From assembly GCA_016745035.1 (NCBI GenBank), contig JADGDE010000001.1, positions 348,507 to 412,506 of the forward strand: a DNA stretch of 64,000 nt. The letters are read 5' to 3'. A program made the position numbers and the translations under genes. The DNA is from Thiotrichales bacterium (GTDB taxonomy: Bacteria > Pseudomonadota > Gammaproteobacteria > Beggiatoales > Beggiatoaceae). A model generated the notes under the pieces. The model saw only the letters and a program-made list of their open reading frames with translations, did no database searches and was not told where the DNA came from. This document shows, in pieces, positions 1 through 12,267 of the stretch (position 1 is its first letter; each line of letters starts with the position of its first letter).

Positions 1-102
1 GTCTATAGCACCGCTACGTCTATAGCACCGCTACGTCTATAGCACCGCTACGTCTATAGCACCGCTACGTCTATAGCACCGCTACGTCTATAGCGTCGCT
101 AC
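1..102. repeat. Six tandem copies of a 17-bp repeat
   Basis: The unit GTCTATAGCACCGCTAC is repeated head to tail six times. The first five copies are identical and the sixth, nearest rpoC, differs at two bases. The array runs off the left edge of the window, so its length is unknown. It lies 13 bases past the rpoC stop codon. Each unit contains a small inverted repeat (TAGC/GCTA). There are no spacers, so it is a simple tandem array and not a CRISPR. It may affect 3' end formation of the rpoBC transcript, but no U-tract terminator is visible. Confidence 0.95.
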
Positions 103-115
103 CTCTCTAAAAGGT

Positions 116-3100
116 TTATACCACGGCTTGATTGTCAGCGACTTCAGCGCTATCAATCTCGCTTTTTTCTTCTTCAACCACCGGCATGGTTTCTTTTTCC
201 AGTGGCTGCGCCCGACGTTTCCGGCGGCTTTCGTGATACGCAAGACCCGTCCCAGCGGGAATTAGACGACCCACGATGACGTTTTCTTTCAAGCCACGTA
301 AGTCGTCACATTTACCATTCACCGACGCTTCGGTCAGTACGCGGGTGGTTTCTTGGAACGAAGCCGCTGAGATAAAGGACTCAGTTGCCAATGATGCTTT
401 GGTAATACCGAGTAATAAAATATCGCCATGTGCTATACGTTTATCACCACCCAGTTCTGCCATGCGCTCGTTTTCTTCGAGCAAGCGAGACCATTCAACT
501 TGATCACCACGTAATAGACGGGTATCACCAGAATCAGTAATCATGACTTTACGCAACATTTGGCGCACAATCACTTCGATGTGCTTATCGTTAATTTTCA
601 CCCCTTGCAGACGGTATACGTCTTGGACTTCGTTAACGATGTAGTTAGCTAAATTGGTCACACCCAATAAACGCAAAATATCATGTGGGTTGGGTGCGCC
701 ATCAACGATGGTTTCGCCGCGTTCTACATGCTCACCCTCGAAGACGTTAATATGTCGCCATTTTGGAATCAAGGTTTCGTGGGTATCACCGTTTTTATCG
801 GTGATAATCAAGCGTTGTTTACCCTTGGTTTCTTTACCGAAGCTGATCGTCCCGGTTTGTTCTGCCATGATGGAGACATCTTTAGGAATCCGGGCTTCAA
901 ATAAATCCGCAACCCGTGGCAAACCACCGGTAATATCACGGGTTTTAGAGGACTCTTGTGGAATCCGCGCAACCACATCACCAATTTCGACAATGCCATC
1001 TTTTTCAACGGTAATAATCGCATTAGGCGGTAAGTAGTATTGTGCTGGTAAGTCAGTGCCTGGAATAAATAAATCATCCCCGCTTTCTGGGTCAACCAAT
1101 TTCACCAAAGGACGCAAGTCTTTTGCACCGGCAGGGCGCTGCTTGGGATCGGTGACTTCAATACTGCTAAGCCCGGTGATTTCGTCAGTTAAGCGATTAA
1201 CGGTGACACCCTCAATCACGTCGATAAAGGTAACTTTACCCTCAACCTCAGTGATGACTGGATGGGTATGCGGATCCCATGTGGCAACAATGTCACCAAC
1301 GGCAAGGTTATCACCATCTTGGGTGGTAATGACCGCACCATAAGGGACTTTATAGCGTTCACGCTCACGTCCCATGGCATCCAAGACACTGAATTCACCC
1401 GAACGCGATACCGCGATAAATTTCGGTGCGTTTTCATCTTCTTTATTGTGTTGGCGAATCAGCTTAATGTTATGCAGTTTCGCCGTACCTTGGGATTTAA
1501 CCTGAATATTACTAATCGCAACGGTTCGGGATGCTGCACCACCGATATGGAAGGTACGCATGGTCAACTGAGTACCGGGCTCACCAATGGATTGCGCGGC
1601 GACAACCCCAACGGCTTCACCAATGTTGACCAAATGACCACGACCTAAGTCACGGCCATAGCATTGAGCGCAAATACCATAGCGGGCTTCGCAAGTAATC
1701 GCTGAACGCACAACCACACGGTCAACACCAATTTTTTCGAGTTTGGCAACTTTCGCTTCATCTAACAAAGTACCACAAGCCATATAGACTTCATCACGGT
1801 CAGGATAGCTGACATCTTCTGCCAATACCCGTCCTAAAACCCGCTCTGCCAATGGCTCGACCACGTCACCGCCTTCAATCAAGGGCAGCATGGTTAAACC
1901 TTTGCTGGTGCCGCAGTCATCACTGGTGACAACCATGTCTTGCGCGACATCAACCAAACGACGGGTTAAGTAACCGGAGTTTGCGGTTTTGAGCGCAGTA
2001 TCGGCCAGCCCTTTACGAGCACCGTGAGTAGAAATAAAGTACTGGAGTACGTCTAGCCCTTCGCGGAAATTCGCTGTAATCGGGGTTTCGATGATGGAAC
2101 CATCTGGTTTTGCCATCAAGCCCCGCATCCCTGCGAGTTGGCGAATCTGTGCGGCGGAACCCCGCGCACCGGAGTCGGACATCATATAAATCGAGTTGAA
2201 CGACGCTTGTTTGTGTTCTTTACCGTCTTTATCCGTGACCATTTCGCTACTGATTTTGGTCATCATCGCTTTCGCTACTTGGTCATTGGTATGTGACCAA
2301 ATATCAACCACTTTGTTGTAGCGCTCACCGGTGGTTACTAAACCATCGGCATATTGTTGTTCGATTTCAGCAATATCTTTTTCAGCTTCTTCGATAATTT
2401 CAGTTTTTTGCTCAGGAACAACCATGTCTTCAACACCGATGGAAATCCCGGCGCGGGTTGCAAAAGCAAACCCGGTGTACATCAGTTGATCAGCAAAAAC
2501 CACGGTGTCTTTCAGACCGACTTTGCGATAACTGGCGTTAATCAAGTTGGAAATGGCTTTTTTGGTTAAGGTAGTATCGACTAATTCAAAATCTAAACCA
2601 CGGGGCAAGATTTCTGATAATAAAGCCCGGCCTGCGGTGGTATCGACACGTTTGTACTCGGTGCGCCAGCTACCATCATCATTTTTATGATAAAACGGCA
2701 GACGTACAGCGACTTTAGCACCTAAATTAACATTACCGGTTTCATAAGCACGGCGAACTTCTTTGGTATCGACAAAGCTCATGCCCTCACCTGTGGAGCC
2801 GATGCGCTCGCGTGACATGGAGTACAAGCCTAAGACCACGTCTTGAGAGGGAACAATAATCGGTTGACCATTGGCAGGCGATAAGACGTTGTTGGTGGAC
2901 ATCATCAAGGAGCGGGCTTCGAGCTGCGCTTCGATAGATAAAGGCACGTGAACCGCCATTTGGTCACCGTCAAAGTCAGCATTGAAAGCGGTACAAACCA
3001 AAGGATGTAATTGAATCGCTTTGCCTTCGATAAGGACTGGCTCAAAGGCTTGAATGCCTAAACGGTGAAGGGTCGGTGCACGGTTAAGCATCACCGGATG

Positions 3101-4360
3101 TTCGCGGATGACTTCTTCGAGTACATCCCAGACTTCAGCACCTTCACGTTCAACCAATTTTTTCGCCGCTTTAATAGTCGTCGCTAAACCACGGAGTTCG
3201 AGTTTACCGAAAATGAAAGGTTTGAATAATTCCAAAGCCATTTTTTTCGGCAAGCCGCATTGTTGCAAACGCAAGGTAGGCCCGACCACGATCACGGAAC
3301 GACCGGAATAATCTACCCGTTTACCCAAGAGATTTTGGCGGAAGCGACCTTGTTTACCCTTAATCATATCGGCTAAGGATTTCAAAGGCAGTTTATTCGT
3401 ACCCGTGATGGCACGACCACGACGGCCATTATCAAGCAAGGCATCGACTGATTCTTGTAACATGCGTTTTTCGTTACGGACGATGATGTCAGGCGCAGCT
3501 AAATCTAACAGACGTTTTAAGCGGTTATTACGGTTAATAACGCGGCGATATAAGTCGTTCAAATCCGAGGTAGCAAAACGACCCCCATCCAGAGGTACTA
3601 AAGGACGTAACTCAGGTGGCAACACCGGCAATACTTCTAAAATCATCCACTCAGGACGGTTGCCGGAGTGTAAAAAGGCTTCGATGAGTTTCAGACGGCG
3701 ACTGAATTTCTTGATTTTAGACTCAGAATTGGTGTTTTCAATGTCTTCGCGCAGGGTGTTGACTTCTTCTGGCAAATCCATGCTTTGCAATAAAGCTTGA
3801 ATCGCCTCAGCACCCATTTTGGCTTCAAAGTCATCGCCATGCTCTTCGAGGGCATCGAGATAACCTTCTTCGGTTAGTAATTGACCGCGATCTAAAGCGG
3901 ACATACCCGGATCGATAACGACATAAGCTTCAAAGTACAGCACCCGTTCAATATCACGCAGGGTAATATCAAGCAGTAAGCCTAAGCGTGAAGGCAAGGA
4001 TTTAAGGTACCAAATATGCGCCACCGGACTGGCAAGATTAATGTGTCCCATACGTTCACGACGTACTTTAACTTGGGTAACTTCAACACCGCATTTTTCG
4101 CAAACTACGCCACGATGCTTGAGGCGTTTGTATTTACCGCAAAGACATTCAAAGTCTTTGACCGGGCCAAAAATTTTGGCACAAAACAGCCCATCACGTT
4201 CGGGTTTAAAGGTTCGGTAGTTAATGGTTTCAGGTTTTTTTACTTCCCCAAAAGACCATGAACGAATCTTTTCCGGTGAAGCTAAACCGATGCAGATACG
4301 GTCAAACTCTTCAACATGACCTCGGTTGTGCAATATGTCTAATACGTCGTCGTTCATCAA
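116..4360 (-). CDS. rpoC: DNA-directed RNA polymerase subunit beta'
   Basis: This is the largest RNA polymerase subunit, which carries the catalytic magnesium. It is 1414 residues, the usual gammaproteobacterial length. The N-terminal zinc-binding cysteines are in the [20 protein letters not shown] segment near residues 70-90. The active-site motif NADFDGDQM lies near residue 460, and a second cysteine set (CGTSK ... [11 protein letters not shown]) lies around 815-900. The trigger-loop and bridge-helix segments look intact. It follows rpoB after a 73-base gap and is the last gene of the operon. The C-terminal tail is acidic. No frameshift is seen. Confidence 0.99.
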   Translation of the reverse strand: MMNDDVLDILHNRGHVEEFDRICIGLASPEKIRSWSFGEVKKPETINYRTFKPERDGLFCAKIFGPVKDFECLCGKYKRLKHRGVVCEKCGVEVTQVKVRRERMGHINLASPVAHIWYLKSLPSRLGLLLDITLRDIERVLYFEAYVVIDPGMSALDRGQLLTEEGYLDALEEHGDDFEAKMGAEAIQALLQSMDLPEEVNTLREDIENTNSESKIKKFSRRLKLIEAFLHSGNRPEWMILEVLPVLPPELRPLVPLDGGRFATSDLNDLYRRVINRNNRLKRLLDLAAPDIIVRNEKRMLQESVDALLDNGRRGRAITGTNKLPLKSLADMIKGKQGRFRQNLLGKRVDYSGRSVIVVGPTLRLQQCGLPKKMALELFKPFIFGKLELRGLATTIKAAKKLVEREGAEVWDVLEEVIREHPVMLNRAPTLHRLGIQAFEPVLIEGKAIQLHPLVCTAFNADFDGDQMAVHVPLSIEAQLEARSLMMSTNNVLSPANGQPIIVPSQDVVLGLYSMSRERIGSTGEGMSFVDTKEVRRAYETGNVNLGAKVAVRLPFYHKNDDGSWRTEYKRVDTTAGRALLSEILPRGLDFELVDTTLTKKAISNLINASYRKVGLKDTVVFADQLMYTGFAFATRAGISIGVEDMVVPEQKTEIIEEAEKDIAEIEQQYADGLVTTGERYNKVVDIWSHTNDQVAKAMMTKISSEMVTDKDGKEHKQASFNSIYMMSDSGARGSAAQIRQLAGMRGLMAKPDGSIIETPITANFREGLDVLQYFISTHGARKGLADTALKTANSGYLTRRLVDVAQDMVVTSDDCGTSKGLTMLPLIEGGDVVEPLAERVLGRVLAEDVSYPDRDEVYMACGTLLDEAKVAKLEKIGVDRVVVRSAITCEARYGICAQCYGRDLGRGHLVNIGEAVGVVAAQSIGEPGTQLTMRTFHIGGAASRTVAISNIQVKSQGTAKLHNIKLIRQHNKEDENAPKFIAVSRSGEFSVLDAMGRERERYKVPYGAVITTQDGDNLAVGDIVATWDPHTHPVITEVEGKVTFIDVIEGVTVNRLTDEITGLSSIEVTDPKQRPAGAKDLRPLVKLVDPESGDDLFIPGTDLPAQYYLPPNAIITVEKDGIVEIGDVVARIPQESSKTRDITGGLPRVADLFEARIPKDVSIMAEQTGTISFGKETKGKQRLIITDKNGDTHETLIPKWRHINVFEGEHVERGETIVDGAPNPHDILRLLGVTNLANYIVNEVQDVYRLQGVKINDKHIEVIVRQMLRKVMITDSGDTRLLRGDQVEWSRLLEENERMAELGGDKRIAHGDILLLGITKASLATESFISAASFQETTRVLTEASVNGKCDDLRGLKENVIVGRLIPAGTGLAYHESRRKRRAQPLEKETMPVVEEEKSEIDSAEVADNQAVV

Positions 4361-4433
4361 AGTCGCCTTTTTACACTAATCTTTTCAAGTCGCTCAGGGC
4401 TTACCGTTGCGCGAAGCTGCCCTGAGTTGCTAT

Positions 4434-7400
4434 TTAATTGTCTTGATCTAATTCGATGTCGATACCCAAAGAATGGATTTCTTTCACCAGTACGTTGAAG
4501 GATTCGGGCATACCCGCTTCCATACGGTGATCACCATCGACAATGTTTTTATACATTTTGGTACGACCATTGACATCATCAGACTTAACTGTGAGCATTT
4601 CTTGCAAGGTATACGCTGCCCCATAAGCTTCTAGTGCCCAGACTTCCATTTCACCAAAGCGCTGACCACCAAACTGGGCTTTACCACCTAAGGGTTGTTG
4701 GGTAACTAAGCTATAAGGCCCTGTGGAGCGAGCGTGCATTTTGTCATCAACCAAGTGGTTGAGTTTGAGCATATACATATAACCAACGGTAATTTTACGG
4801 TCAAATTCTTGTCCGGTACGGCCGTCGATTAAGGTGGTTTGACCACTGCTGGGTAAACCTGCAAGTGCTAACATGCCTTTAATTTCCGCTTCAGATGCAC
4901 CATCAAAAACTGGCGTTGACATGGGTACACCACGTACCAAGTTTTTCGCTAGCTCTAAGATTTCATCATCACTGAAACTGGCGATATCCTCAGAGCGACC
5001 TCCAGTGGTGTTATAGACCTTATGCAATAACTCGCGAATATCGTCAATATGGGCTTTTTGACGACGCATTTCCGCAAGCATTTCATTAATACGGTGACCT
5101 ATGCCCTTGGCTGCCCAGCCTAAGTGGGTTTCTAAGACCTGACCAATGTTCATCCGTGAGGGTACGCCCAAAGGATTTAGAACGATGTCAACCGGACGAC
5201 CGTCTTTGGTAAATGGCATATCTTCCACAGGTACGATCATGGAGATAACACCTTTGTTACCGTGGCGACCTGCCATTTTATCACCCGGTTGGATGCGGCG
5301 TTTAATCGCTAAATAGACTTTAACCATTTTGAGTACACCCGGGGCGAGGTCATCGCCAGCGGTGAGTTTTTTGCGTTTTTCTTCGATGAAATCAGCGGCT
5401 AATTGACGCTGTTTATCTAAGTGAGTCTGAATCGCCTCGAGCTGTTCGTTCAAATCTTCGCGCTGCATGACGATGTCGAACCATTTTTCTGGATCGAGTT
5501 TATTCAAATAGGTTTTAGTCACACGGGTGCTGTTAAGCCCGTCAGGACCACGAACCGCTTGTTTGCCAGAGATGAGTTTGGAAATCCGCTCATGAGCATC
5601 ATCAGTCAGAATCCGTAAACGATCGTCCATGTCTTTTTGGACTTTCGCCAGTTCAGCACGTTCGATAGATAAAGCACGGCTGTCTTTATCAATACCATCA
5701 CGGGTGAAGACTTGTACATCAATGACCGTACCCACAGTGCTAGAGGAAACTCGTAAAGAGGTATCTTTAACATCTGAGGCTTTTTCACCGAAAATGGCAC
5801 GCAGCAATTTTTCTTCAGGTGTGAGCTGAGTCTCACCTTTAGGGGTAATCTTACCGACTAAAATATCGCCCGGTTTGACTTTCGCACCGACATGAATAAT
5901 CCCGGCTTCATCGAGTTTGTTCAGCGCGGACTCGGAGACGTTCGGAATATCAGCGGTGATTTCTTCTTGACCGAGTTTGGTATCACGAGCAACACAAGTC
6001 ATTTCTAAAATATGGATCGAGGTGAAACGATCTTCTTCGACAACGCGCTCAGAGACGAGGATGGAATCCTCAAAGTTGTAACCGTTCCATGGCATGAAAG
6101 CCACAAGCATGTTTTGACCTAAAGCCAGCTCGCCTAAATCAGTCGATGGACCATCAGCTAATACATCACCTTTTTGAACCACATCACCAGGACGTGCTAA
6201 GGGTTTTTGATTAATACAGGTGTTTTGATTTGAGCGGATGTATTTGGTTAAGCTGTAGATGTCAACGCCACCTTCTTCGGCTTCAACCTCATCATCATTG
6301 ACTTTAATCACGATACGACCGGCATCAACGGTATCAACGATCCCGCCACGCAAAGCAGCGATAACAACACCGGAGTCCACCGCTACGGTACGCTCAATGC
6401 CTGTACCCACCAAAGGTTTTTCCGCCCGCAAGACTGGGACGGCTTGGCGTTGCATGTTCGATCCCATGAGTGCGCGGTTAGCATCGTTGTGTTCCAAAAA
6501 TGGAATCAAAGAGGCGGCGACTGAGACGATTTGTCGTGGCGATACGTCCATGTATTGCACCTCACCAGAGGGCTTCATGGTAAATTCTTCGCGGAAGCGA
6601 CAAGGGACAAAATCAGCGGTTAATTGGTTATTTTCATCTGCGGGGGCATTGGCCTGCGCGATGACATAATTGCCTTCTTCAATTGCCGAGAGATAATCGA
6701 CCTCATCGGTAATTTGATTATTTTCAACTTTACGGTAAGGGGTTTCTAAGAAACCATAATCATTGGTACGAGAATAAACCGATAAGGAGTTGATCAAACC
6801 AATGTTGGGTCCTTCAGGGGTCTCAATGGGGCAAACCCGACCGTAATGTGTTGGATGTACGTCGCGCACCTCAAAGCCGGCACGCTCACGGGTTAAACCA
6901 CCTGGGCCTAAAGCTGAAACCCGGCGTTTGTGGGTTACTTCGGAGAGTGGGTTGTTTTGATCCATAAATTGTGAGAGCTGGCTAGAGCCAAAGAACTCAC
7001 GTACCGCAGCCGAAATCGGTTTAGCGTTGATTAACTCTTGCGGGGTGAGGTTTTCGCTCTCAGCTAAAGATAAACGCTCTTTTACTGCGCGCTCAACCCG
7101 TACCAAACCGATACGGAATTGGTTTTCTGCCATCTCGCCAACACTACGGATACGGCGGTTGCCTAAGTGGTCAATGTCATCGACACTGCCTTGACCGTTA
7201 CGAATATCGATCAAAAGTTTCAGGACTTCTAAAATATCTTCGGTAGAAAGCGTGCCTTCACCGGTGACTTCTTCACGGCCTAAACGGCGGTTGAACTTCA
7301 TACGACCAACAGCAGATAAATCATAACGATCGGAGGTGAAGAACAAGTTGTTGAATAAGGCTTCAGCCGCTTCTTTGGTTGGTGGCTCACCTGGGCGCAT

Positions 7401-8525
7401 CATGCGGTAGATTTCTACCTGTGCTTCAAGGTCGCTGGTAGTGTTATCAATACGCAAGGTATCAGAGATGAAAGCACCGCGATCCAAGTCATTGGTAAAT
7501 AAAGTTTTAAATTCATCCACGCCACTTTCCATGATTTGTATAATCATGTCATCGGTGAGTGGATCATTGCTGTTGGCGATCAATTCGCCTGTGCTTTTAT
7601 CGATTAAATCATGGGCTAAGACTTTTTCTAATAAAAAGTCGTCCGGGATCCGAATAGCGGTGACACCGGCTTTTTCTAATTGGCGCAAATGGCGTACGGT
7701 AATACGGCGACCATTTTCAACCACGACATTGCCATCGTTGTCCATGACATCAAAGCTGGCGGTTTCACCACGTAGGCGTTCTGGAACCAAATCCATTTGG
7801 AAGCCGCCTTGCGGGGTACGGGTAAAATGGTTGCTCTCAAAGAAAATATCCAACATGGTTTGGTTATCATAACCAAGGGCGCGGAGCAAAATAGTTGCAG
7901 GTAATTTACGGCGACGGTCAATACGGACGTAGACACAATCTTTAGGATCGAATTCAAAATCGAGCCAAGAACCACGGTAAGGAATCACACGGGCATTGAA
8001 TAACAGTTTGCCTGATGAGTGAGTTTTACCTTTATCATGGTCAAAAAATACACCTGGAGAGCGGTGTAATTGCGAGACGATAACCCGTTCTGTGCCATTA
8101 ATAACGAACGTACCGTTACGGGTCATCAAGGGCAAATCGCCCATATAAACTTCTTGTTCTTTAACTTCTTTAATGCTTTTAGTTTTGGAGTCTTTGTTAT
8201 AGATTACCAAACGTAATTTTACCCGCAAAGGGGCAGCGTAAGTCATGCCTCGAACTTGGCATTCTTTGACATCAAATGGCGGTTTGCCTAAATGATAATT
8301 AATATATTCCAAAGCCGCATTATTAGAGTAACTAACAATGGGGAAAACGGAGGAAAAAGCAGCGTGCAGTCCAACATCACGGCGTTGGTCTGGGGCTTTA
8401 TCTTCTTGTAAAAAACGGTGATAAGAATTTAACTGTGTAGCCAGTAGATAAGGTACTTCGAGTATGCTAGCACGTTTGCCAAAGTCTTTACGGATACGTT
8501 TTTTTTCAGTAAAAGCGTAATTCAT
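4434..8525 (-). CDS. rpoB: DNA-directed RNA polymerase subunit beta
   Basis: This is the second large RNA polymerase subunit. At 1363 residues it is full length for a gammaproteobacterium (about 1342 in E. coli). The rifampicin-pocket region is recognisable, with [17 protein letters not shown] and [13 protein letters not shown]. So are the [17 protein letters not shown] segment and the C-terminal [21 protein letters not shown] region. It starts [10 protein letters not shown]. It sits between the rplL-rpoB attenuator and rpoC and is co-transcribed with rpoC. Confidence 0.99.
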   Translation of the reverse strand: MNYAFTEKKRIRKDFGKRASILEVPYLLATQLNSYHRFLQEDKAPDQRRDVGLHAAFSSVFPIVSYSNNAALEYINYHLGKPPFDVKECQVRGMTYAAPLRVKLRLVIYNKDSKTKSIKEVKEQEVYMGDLPLMTRNGTFVINGTERVIVSQLHRSPGVFFDHDKGKTHSSGKLLFNARVIPYRGSWLDFEFDPKDCVYVRIDRRRKLPATILLRALGYDNQTMLDIFFESNHFTRTPQGGFQMDLVPERLRGETASFDVMDNDGNVVVENGRRITVRHLRQLEKAGVTAIRIPDDFLLEKVLAHDLIDKSTGELIANSNDPLTDDMIIQIMESGVDEFKTLFTNDLDRGAFISDTLRIDNTTSDLEAQVEIYRMMRPGEPPTKEAAEALFNNLFFTSDRYDLSAVGRMKFNRRLGREEVTGEGTLSTEDILEVLKLLIDIRNGQGSVDDIDHLGNRRIRSVGEMAENQFRIGLVRVERAVKERLSLAESENLTPQELINAKPISAAVREFFGSSQLSQFMDQNNPLSEVTHKRRVSALGPGGLTRERAGFEVRDVHPTHYGRVCPIETPEGPNIGLINSLSVYSRTNDYGFLETPYRKVENNQITDEVDYLSAIEEGNYVIAQANAPADENNQLTADFVPCRFREEFTMKPSGEVQYMDVSPRQIVSVAASLIPFLEHNDANRALMGSNMQRQAVPVLRAEKPLVGTGIERTVAVDSGVVIAALRGGIVDTVDAGRIVIKVNDDEVEAEEGGVDIYSLTKYIRSNQNTCINQKPLARPGDVVQKGDVLADGPSTDLGELALGQNMLVAFMPWNGYNFEDSILVSERVVEEDRFTSIHILEMTCVARDTKLGQEEITADIPNVSESALNKLDEAGIIHVGAKVKPGDILVGKITPKGETQLTPEEKLLRAIFGEKASDVKDTSLRVSSSTVGTVIDVQVFTRDGIDKDSRALSIERAELAKVQKDMDDRLRILTDDAHERISKLISGKQAVRGPDGLNSTRVTKTYLNKLDPEKWFDIVMQREDLNEQLEAIQTHLDKQRQLAADFIEEKRKKLTAGDDLAPGVLKMVKVYLAIKRRIQPGDKMAGRHGNKGVISMIVPVEDMPFTKDGRPVDIVLNPLGVPSRMNIGQVLETHLGWAAKGIGHRINEMLAEMRRQKAHIDDIRELLHKVYNTTGGRSEDIASFSDDEILELAKNLVRGVPMSTPVFDGASEAEIKGMLALAGLPSSGQTTLIDGRTGQEFDRKITVGYMYMLKLNHLVDDKMHARSTGPYSLVTQQPLGGKAQFGGQRFGEMEVWALEAYGAAYTLQEMLTVKSDDVNGRTKMYKNIVDGDHRMEAGMPESFNVLVKEIHSLGIDIELDQDN

Positions 8526-8584
8526 CTACCTTAAATTCCTACTGTCTGATGGATGTGACCATCCAATTACCAATAACCGGTAAG

Positions 8585-8620
8585 AAAGAAAAAAGCTGGC
8601 AGAGACATAACTCTACCAGC
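8585..8620 (-). terminator. Attenuator-like hairpin between rplL and rpoB
   Basis: Read on the minus strand, GCTGGTAGAG and CTCTGCCAGC form a stem of about ten pairs with one G-U, around a six-base loop. A T-rich tract (TTTTTTCTTTC) follows directly. It lies in the 183-base gap between the rplL stop and the rpoB start. In E. coli the same gap holds a partial terminator that sets the ratio of ribosomal protein to polymerase mRNA. The same role here is an inference from position and structure. Confidence 0.75.
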
Positions 8621-8708
8621 CAATATCAAATAATCGGTGGTGATAGCATAATGCTTTCCAATTTGGAGAACCTAAATTGCATAATAATATGCATCGCCAC
8701 CTAAATAA

Positions 8709-9095
8709 TTACTTGATTTCGACGCTTGCGCCAGCTTCTTCAAGCTGTTTCTTAACGTCTTCAGCTTCGTCTTTAGCCACACCTTCTTTAACTGCAACAG
8801 GTGCGCCTTCAACCATAGCTTTTGCTTCTTTAAGACCGAGACCGGTGATACCGCGAATCGCTTTAATAACGCCAACTTTCTTCTCGCCAAAGCCGGTCAT
8901 CATAACGGTGAACTCGGTTTGTTCAGCAGCAGCACCGCCAGCGTCGCCGCCATCAGCAGGGGCTGCAACAGCAACAGCGGCAGCTGCGCTTACGCCGAAT
9001 TTTTCTTCCATAGCGCTGATTAAATCAACGACTTCCATTACGCTTTTATTGGCAATGGCTTCTAAAATTTCATCATTAGACATGTTAAACTCCAA
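8709..9095 (-). CDS. rplL: 50S ribosomal protein L7/L12
   Basis: This is the acidic stalk protein of the large ribosomal subunit, which recruits translation GTPases. It has 128 residues. An N-terminal dimerisation helix ([22 protein letters not shown]) is followed by an Ala/Gly-rich hinge and the conserved C-terminal domain ([22 protein letters not shown]). The four-residue leader MEFN precedes MSNDE. The true start may be the Met at residue 5, whose upstream TTTGGAGTTTAAC contains a Shine-Dalgarno sequence. It lies 30 bases after rplJ and is co-transcribed with it. Confidence 0.98.
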   Translation of the reverse strand: MEFNMSNDEILEAIANKSVMEVVDLISAMEEKFGVSAAAAVAVAAPADGGDAGGAAAEQTEFTVMMTGFGEKKVGVIKAIRGITGLGLKEAKAMVEGAPVAVKEGVAKDEAEDVKKQLEEAGASVEIK

Positions 9096-9125
9096 AGGGA
9101 TGTTGAGAGATAAATAGTTTTCGCT

Positions 9126-9653
9126 TTAGCCCGCTTCTTTTTGGTCGCGGACGGCTGCAATCGTACGTACTAACTTGGCATGTGGTTCTGCCAATGTTTG
9201 AACGAACTTGGTAATAGGTGCTTGCATGACTGACATCAACATACTGATCGCTTGATCGTAAGTTGGCAGTTTCGCCAGTTTCTCCAAATCGGATGCTGGG
9301 AGTAATTCCCCACCGACAGAAACCGCTTTAACTACTAAGTTGTCATTTTCTTTGGCAAACTCTTTGACCACACGCGCAGCTGCGCCTGGATCTTCTTGCG
9401 AGAATGCTAAGAGTAAAGGACCAGTTAATGCAGGTTGAATACATTCAAATTCTGTATCTTGTACAGCACGACGAGCGAGGGTATTACGGACAACCCGTAA
9501 ATACACTCCGCCTTCACGCGCTTGTTTACGCAACGCAGTCATGTTTTCAACGCTAATACCACTGTACTCTGCGAGAACAACGGAATAAGCACTACTAGCC
9601 ACTTCAGCCACTTCAGCAACGATAGCACGCTTTTGATCAAGCTTAATTGCCAC
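9126..9653 (-). CDS. rplJ: 50S ribosomal protein L10
   Basis: L10 anchors the L7/L12 dimers to 23S rRNA to form the GTPase stalk. It has 175 residues. It starts [19 protein letters not shown] and ends in the helical L12-binding tail. In proteobacteria the L10-L12 complex represses translation of its own mRNA leader. Here the 285-base gap upstream is long enough to hold such a leader and also contains an unusual palindrome cluster at 9713-9796. Confidence 0.98.
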   Translation of the reverse strand: MAIKLDQKRAIVAEVAEVASSAYSVVLAEYSGISVENMTALRKQAREGGVYLRVVRNTLARRAVQDTEFECIQPALTGPLLLAFSQEDPGAAARVVKEFAKENDNLVVKAVSVGGELLPASDLEKLAKLPTYDQAISMLMSVMQAPITKFVQTLAEPHAKLVRTIAAVRDQKEAG

Positions 9654-9712
9654 TTGCTTCTCCTTAGCTAGAGGGTTTTGCTTTAGCTTATGCTAAAACA
9701 CCAACGGTTCAG

Positions 9713-9796
9713 TCTGTAGAGCCGTAATATATTACGGCTTAACTTAGCTGTATATTACAGCCCAACTTAGCCGTAGCAATGCTACGGCTCTACAGA
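9713..9796. repeat. Cloverleaf-like palindrome cluster in the rplA-rplJ gap
   Basis: Three perfect hairpins stand side by side: GCCGTAATATATTACGGC (9721-9738), GCTGTATATTACAGC (9747-9761) and GCCGTAGCAATGCTACGGC (9770-9788). The spacers are the similar 8-mers TTAACTTA and CCAACTTA. The outer flanks TCTGTAGA and TCTACAGA pair and close the set, so the whole can fold as a three-armed cloverleaf. The first and last arms can also pair with each other over 14 bases. A related hairpin occurs at 28717-28739. The rest of the 285-base gap (9654-9938) shows only one small hairpin near 9680-9700 and no gene. Confidence 0.85.
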
Positions 9797-9938
9797 CCTA
9801 GCCATCTACGCAGGATATTAAGTGCTTAGGGGCACACCTACGGTCTTTGATAGCCATTGGAACAACGCCCAACAGCCCATCGTATTCTTTGTATCATTCA
9901 AAGACACAGAATGATACCGATATTTTTTTAAACGTCAA

Positions 9939-10616
9939 CTAGACGTTGATAACCAGCCCAGGTCCCATGGTAGAGGAAACCGTGACTTTTTCCATGTAGA
10001 TGCCTTTGGCAGAACTGGGTTTAGCTTTGTTTAAGTCTGTTAACAAGGCTTCCATGTTTTCTAACAGGGCTTGAGATTCAAATTCAACATTGCCGATTTT
10101 GCAATGAATAATCCCAGCTTTATCCGTCCGATAACGTGCTTGACCTGATTTCGCTTTTTGAACCGCATCAGCAACATTTGGAGAAACTGTGCCGACTTTT
10201 GGGTTAGGCATCAGACCGCGTGGGCCTAAAACAGGGCCTAGTTGACCGACAACACGCATGGCATCAGGAGATGCGATAATCACATCATAGTTCAAGTTGC
10301 CTTTTTTCATGTCAGCTGCGAGTTCATCCATACCGACGACATCTGCACCGGCTTCGGTCGCGGCATCTGCGTTAGCACCTTGGGCGAATACAGCCACACG
10401 TACTTCAGAACCTAAACCATTAGGTAAGACGGTAGAACCCCGAACGACTTGGTCAGATTTGCGTGGGTCAACACCTAAATTAATGCTGATATCGACAGAT
10501 TCAGCAAATTTTTTCGCTGAGACTTCTTTTAACAAATCGAAAGCTTCAATGGCATCATAGACTTTGCCAATTTCAACTTTTTCTTTGATAAGTTTAGCGC
10601 GTTTAGATAAAGCCAT
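9939..10616 (-). CDS. rplA: 50S ribosomal protein L1
   Basis: L1 binds 23S rRNA at the L1 stalk by the E site and is the classical translational repressor of the rplKA mRNA. The 225-residue protein has the family signatures [20 protein letters not shown] and the [18 protein letters not shown] loop. Its start codon overlaps the rplK stop by one base (TAATG), so the two are translationally coupled. The 3' side opens into the long gap before rplJ. Confidence 0.98.
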   Translation of the reverse strand: MALSKRAKLIKEKVEIGKVYDAIEAFDLLKEVSAKKFAESVDISINLGVDPRKSDQVVRGSTVLPNGLGSEVRVAVFAQGANADAATEAGADVVGMDELAADMKKGNLNYDVIIASPDAMRVVGQLGPVLGPRGLMPNPKVGTVSPNVADAVQKAKSGQARYRTDKAGIIHCKIGNVEFESQALLENMEALLTDLNKAKPSSAKGIYMEKVTVSSTMGPGLVINV

Positions 10617-11050
10617 TATTCAACTCCCTCAGTTTCAATACCCATGCTACGTGCACTACCAGCGATGGTACGTACAGCGGCATCCATATCGGCTGCGGTC
10701 AAATCAGGCATTTTGGTGGTGGCAATTTCTTCTAATTGCGCGCGGTTCACTTTACCTACTTTGTCGGTATGCGGGGTGCTACTACCACTTTTAATACCAG
10801 CGGCTTTTTTCAATAAAATAGATGCAGGCGGAGTTTTGGTAATGAAGGTAAAGCTACGATCACTGTAAGCGGTAATGACCACAGGAATCGGTAAGCCAGG
10901 CTCGAGACTTTGAGTCGCGGCGTTAAAGGCTTTACAAAACTCCATGATATTCAAACCATGTTGACCTAAAGCCGGGCCCACAGGTGGACTTGGGTTAGCC
11001 TGACCGGCTTTAACCTGTAATTTAATATAGGCAGAAACTTTCTTCGCCAT
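10616..11050 (-). CDS. rplK: 50S ribosomal protein L11
   Basis: L11 forms the base of the GTPase-associated centre with 23S rRNA and is needed for RelA-dependent stringent signalling. It has 144 residues, starts [20 protein letters not shown], and has the [22 protein letters not shown] core. It lies 62 bases after nusG and overlaps rplA by one base. Confidence 0.98.
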   Translation of the reverse strand: MAKKVSAYIKLQVKAGQANPSPPVGPALGQHGLNIMEFCKAFNAATQSLEPGLPIPVVITAYSDRSFTFITKTPPASILLKKAAGIKSGSSTPHTDKVGKVNRAQLEEIATTKMPDLTAADMDAAVRTIAGSARSMGIETEGVE

Positions 11051-11112
11051 TGATTATCTCCTTAATTCGGGTACAAACGCCGCAAGGCTCCCCACAAAGC
11101 CAGTAAACTGAC

Positions 11113-11661
11113 TTACTCTTTTTCTACTTGGTCAAACTCAAGTTCAACAGGGGTAGAGCGCCCAAAAATAAGTACGGCCACACGCAGACGGTTTTTTTCG
11201 TAATTGACTTCTTCTACCGTGCCATTAAAGTCATTGAAAGGCCCGTTGATAACCCGTACCATTTCGCCCATTTCAAAGAGAATTTTAGGCCGCGGTTTAT
11301 CCACCCCATCTTGCACTCTTTGTAAAATGGCATCGGCTTCCGCTTCGGTAATCGGTGCGGGGCGCTCTTTGGTGCCACCAATAAAACCCATAACACGAGG
11401 AATGTCTTTAACTAAATGCCAAGTGGTGTCATTCATGCACATTTGCACCAAGACATAACCTGGGAAAAATTTACGATCACTTTTGCGTTTTTGTCCATCA
11501 CGCATTTCTACGACTTCTTCAGTGGGGACTAAAATATCACCAAATTGGTCTTCTAATCCGTTGCGGAGAATACGTTCTTTGAGTGAACGCATGACATTTT
11601 TTTCAAAACCTGAAAAGGCATGAACCACATACCACCGCTTGACTTGCTCTTTTTCGCTCAT
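11113..11661 (-). CDS. nusG: Transcription termination/antitermination factor NusG
   Basis: NusG binds RNA polymerase and couples it to Rho or to ribosomal S10. The 182-residue protein has an N-terminal NGN domain ([16 protein letters not shown] ... FPGYVLVQM) and a C-terminal KOW domain ([21 protein letters not shown]). It follows secE by 20 bases, the usual secE-nusG pair. Confidence 0.98.
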   Translation of the reverse strand: MSEKEQVKRWYVVHAFSGFEKNVMRSLKERILRNGLEDQFGDILVPTEEVVEMRDGQKRKSDRKFFPGYVLVQMCMNDTTWHLVKDIPRVMGFIGGTKERPAPITEAEADAILQRVQDGVDKPRPKILFEMGEMVRVINGPFNDFNGTVEEVNYEKNRLRVAVLIFGRSTPVELEFDQVEKE

Positions 11662-11681
11662 GCACTTTGCCCTATGTGGAT

Positions 11682-12053
11682 TTATTGAGTAACAGTTTTA
11701 ACAATCCAGAATAAGATACTGTCAACCATCCAGATAAGCAGTGCCATCACGATAACCATTGCAATTACAATCAAGGTTGTTTGTGTGGTTTCTTGGCGTG
11801 TCGGCCAGACAACCTTACGTACTTCAATTTCGGCATCCTTACCAAAGCGCCAAATTGAGCGCCCTTTCTCTGTGGTTAAGGCAATAAAAACTGCAACGCC
11901 TAAAGCGATTAGCAAAATACCAACACGCACCAGCACAGAAAGTTCAGGAAAGATATAGAAGCTGATAGTACCGGCTGCAAAAATTAGAATTGCAACTAGC
12001 CATTTGATGAGATCGTTATTATTGCTCTCACTTGCCTCAGCTTTAGAACTCAT
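11682..12053 (-). CDS. secE: Preprotein translocase subunit SecE
   Basis: SecE is the essential clamp subunit of the SecYEG channel in the inner membrane. The preferred start is the ATG at 12053 ([13 protein letters not shown]), which has an AGGA Shine-Dalgarno six bases upstream. It gives 123 residues, close to the 127 of E. coli. The open frame extends 18 codons further upstream without a good ribosome site. Two hydrophobic segments ([14 protein letters not shown] and the following [20 protein letters not shown]) precede the conserved amphipathic region [19 protein letters not shown] and a final membrane helix. This is the three-helix enterobacterial type. Confidence 0.97.
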   Translation of the reverse strand: MSSKAEASESNNNDLIKWLVAILIFAAGTISFYIFPELSVLVRVGILLIALGVAVFIALTTEKGRSIWRFGKDAEIEVRKVVWPTRQETTQTTLIVIAMVIVMALLIWMVDSILFWIVKTVTQ

Positions 12054-12152
12054 GATATATCCTGGGATTAAGTGATAAAACACAAATAGCAATAAGCCCT
12101 TTGACAAGCAGGGTCAAAGTGCTTAAAGATTAAACTTCATATCTGAATAAAG

Positions 12153-12228
12153 TGGCAGGCCAGGAGGGAATCGAACCCCCAACCTACGGTTTTGGAGACC
12201 GTCGCTCTGCCAATTGAGCTACTGGCCT
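12153..12228 (-). tRNA. tRNA-Trp (CCA)
   Basis: A complete 76-base cloverleaf. The acceptor stem is AGGCCAG/CTGGCCT, the anticodon loop CTCCAAA contains CCA, the discriminator is G and the 3' CCA is encoded. It sits between tuf and secE, a placement common in gammaproteobacteria. Confidence 0.97.
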
Positions 12229-12267
12229 GTAGATAGGGCAACCCTAATGTTACCCTAAGAACAGTTT

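Noticed and set aside
1..102. CRISPR array
   Set aside because: Units are contiguous with no spacers and no cas gene is present.
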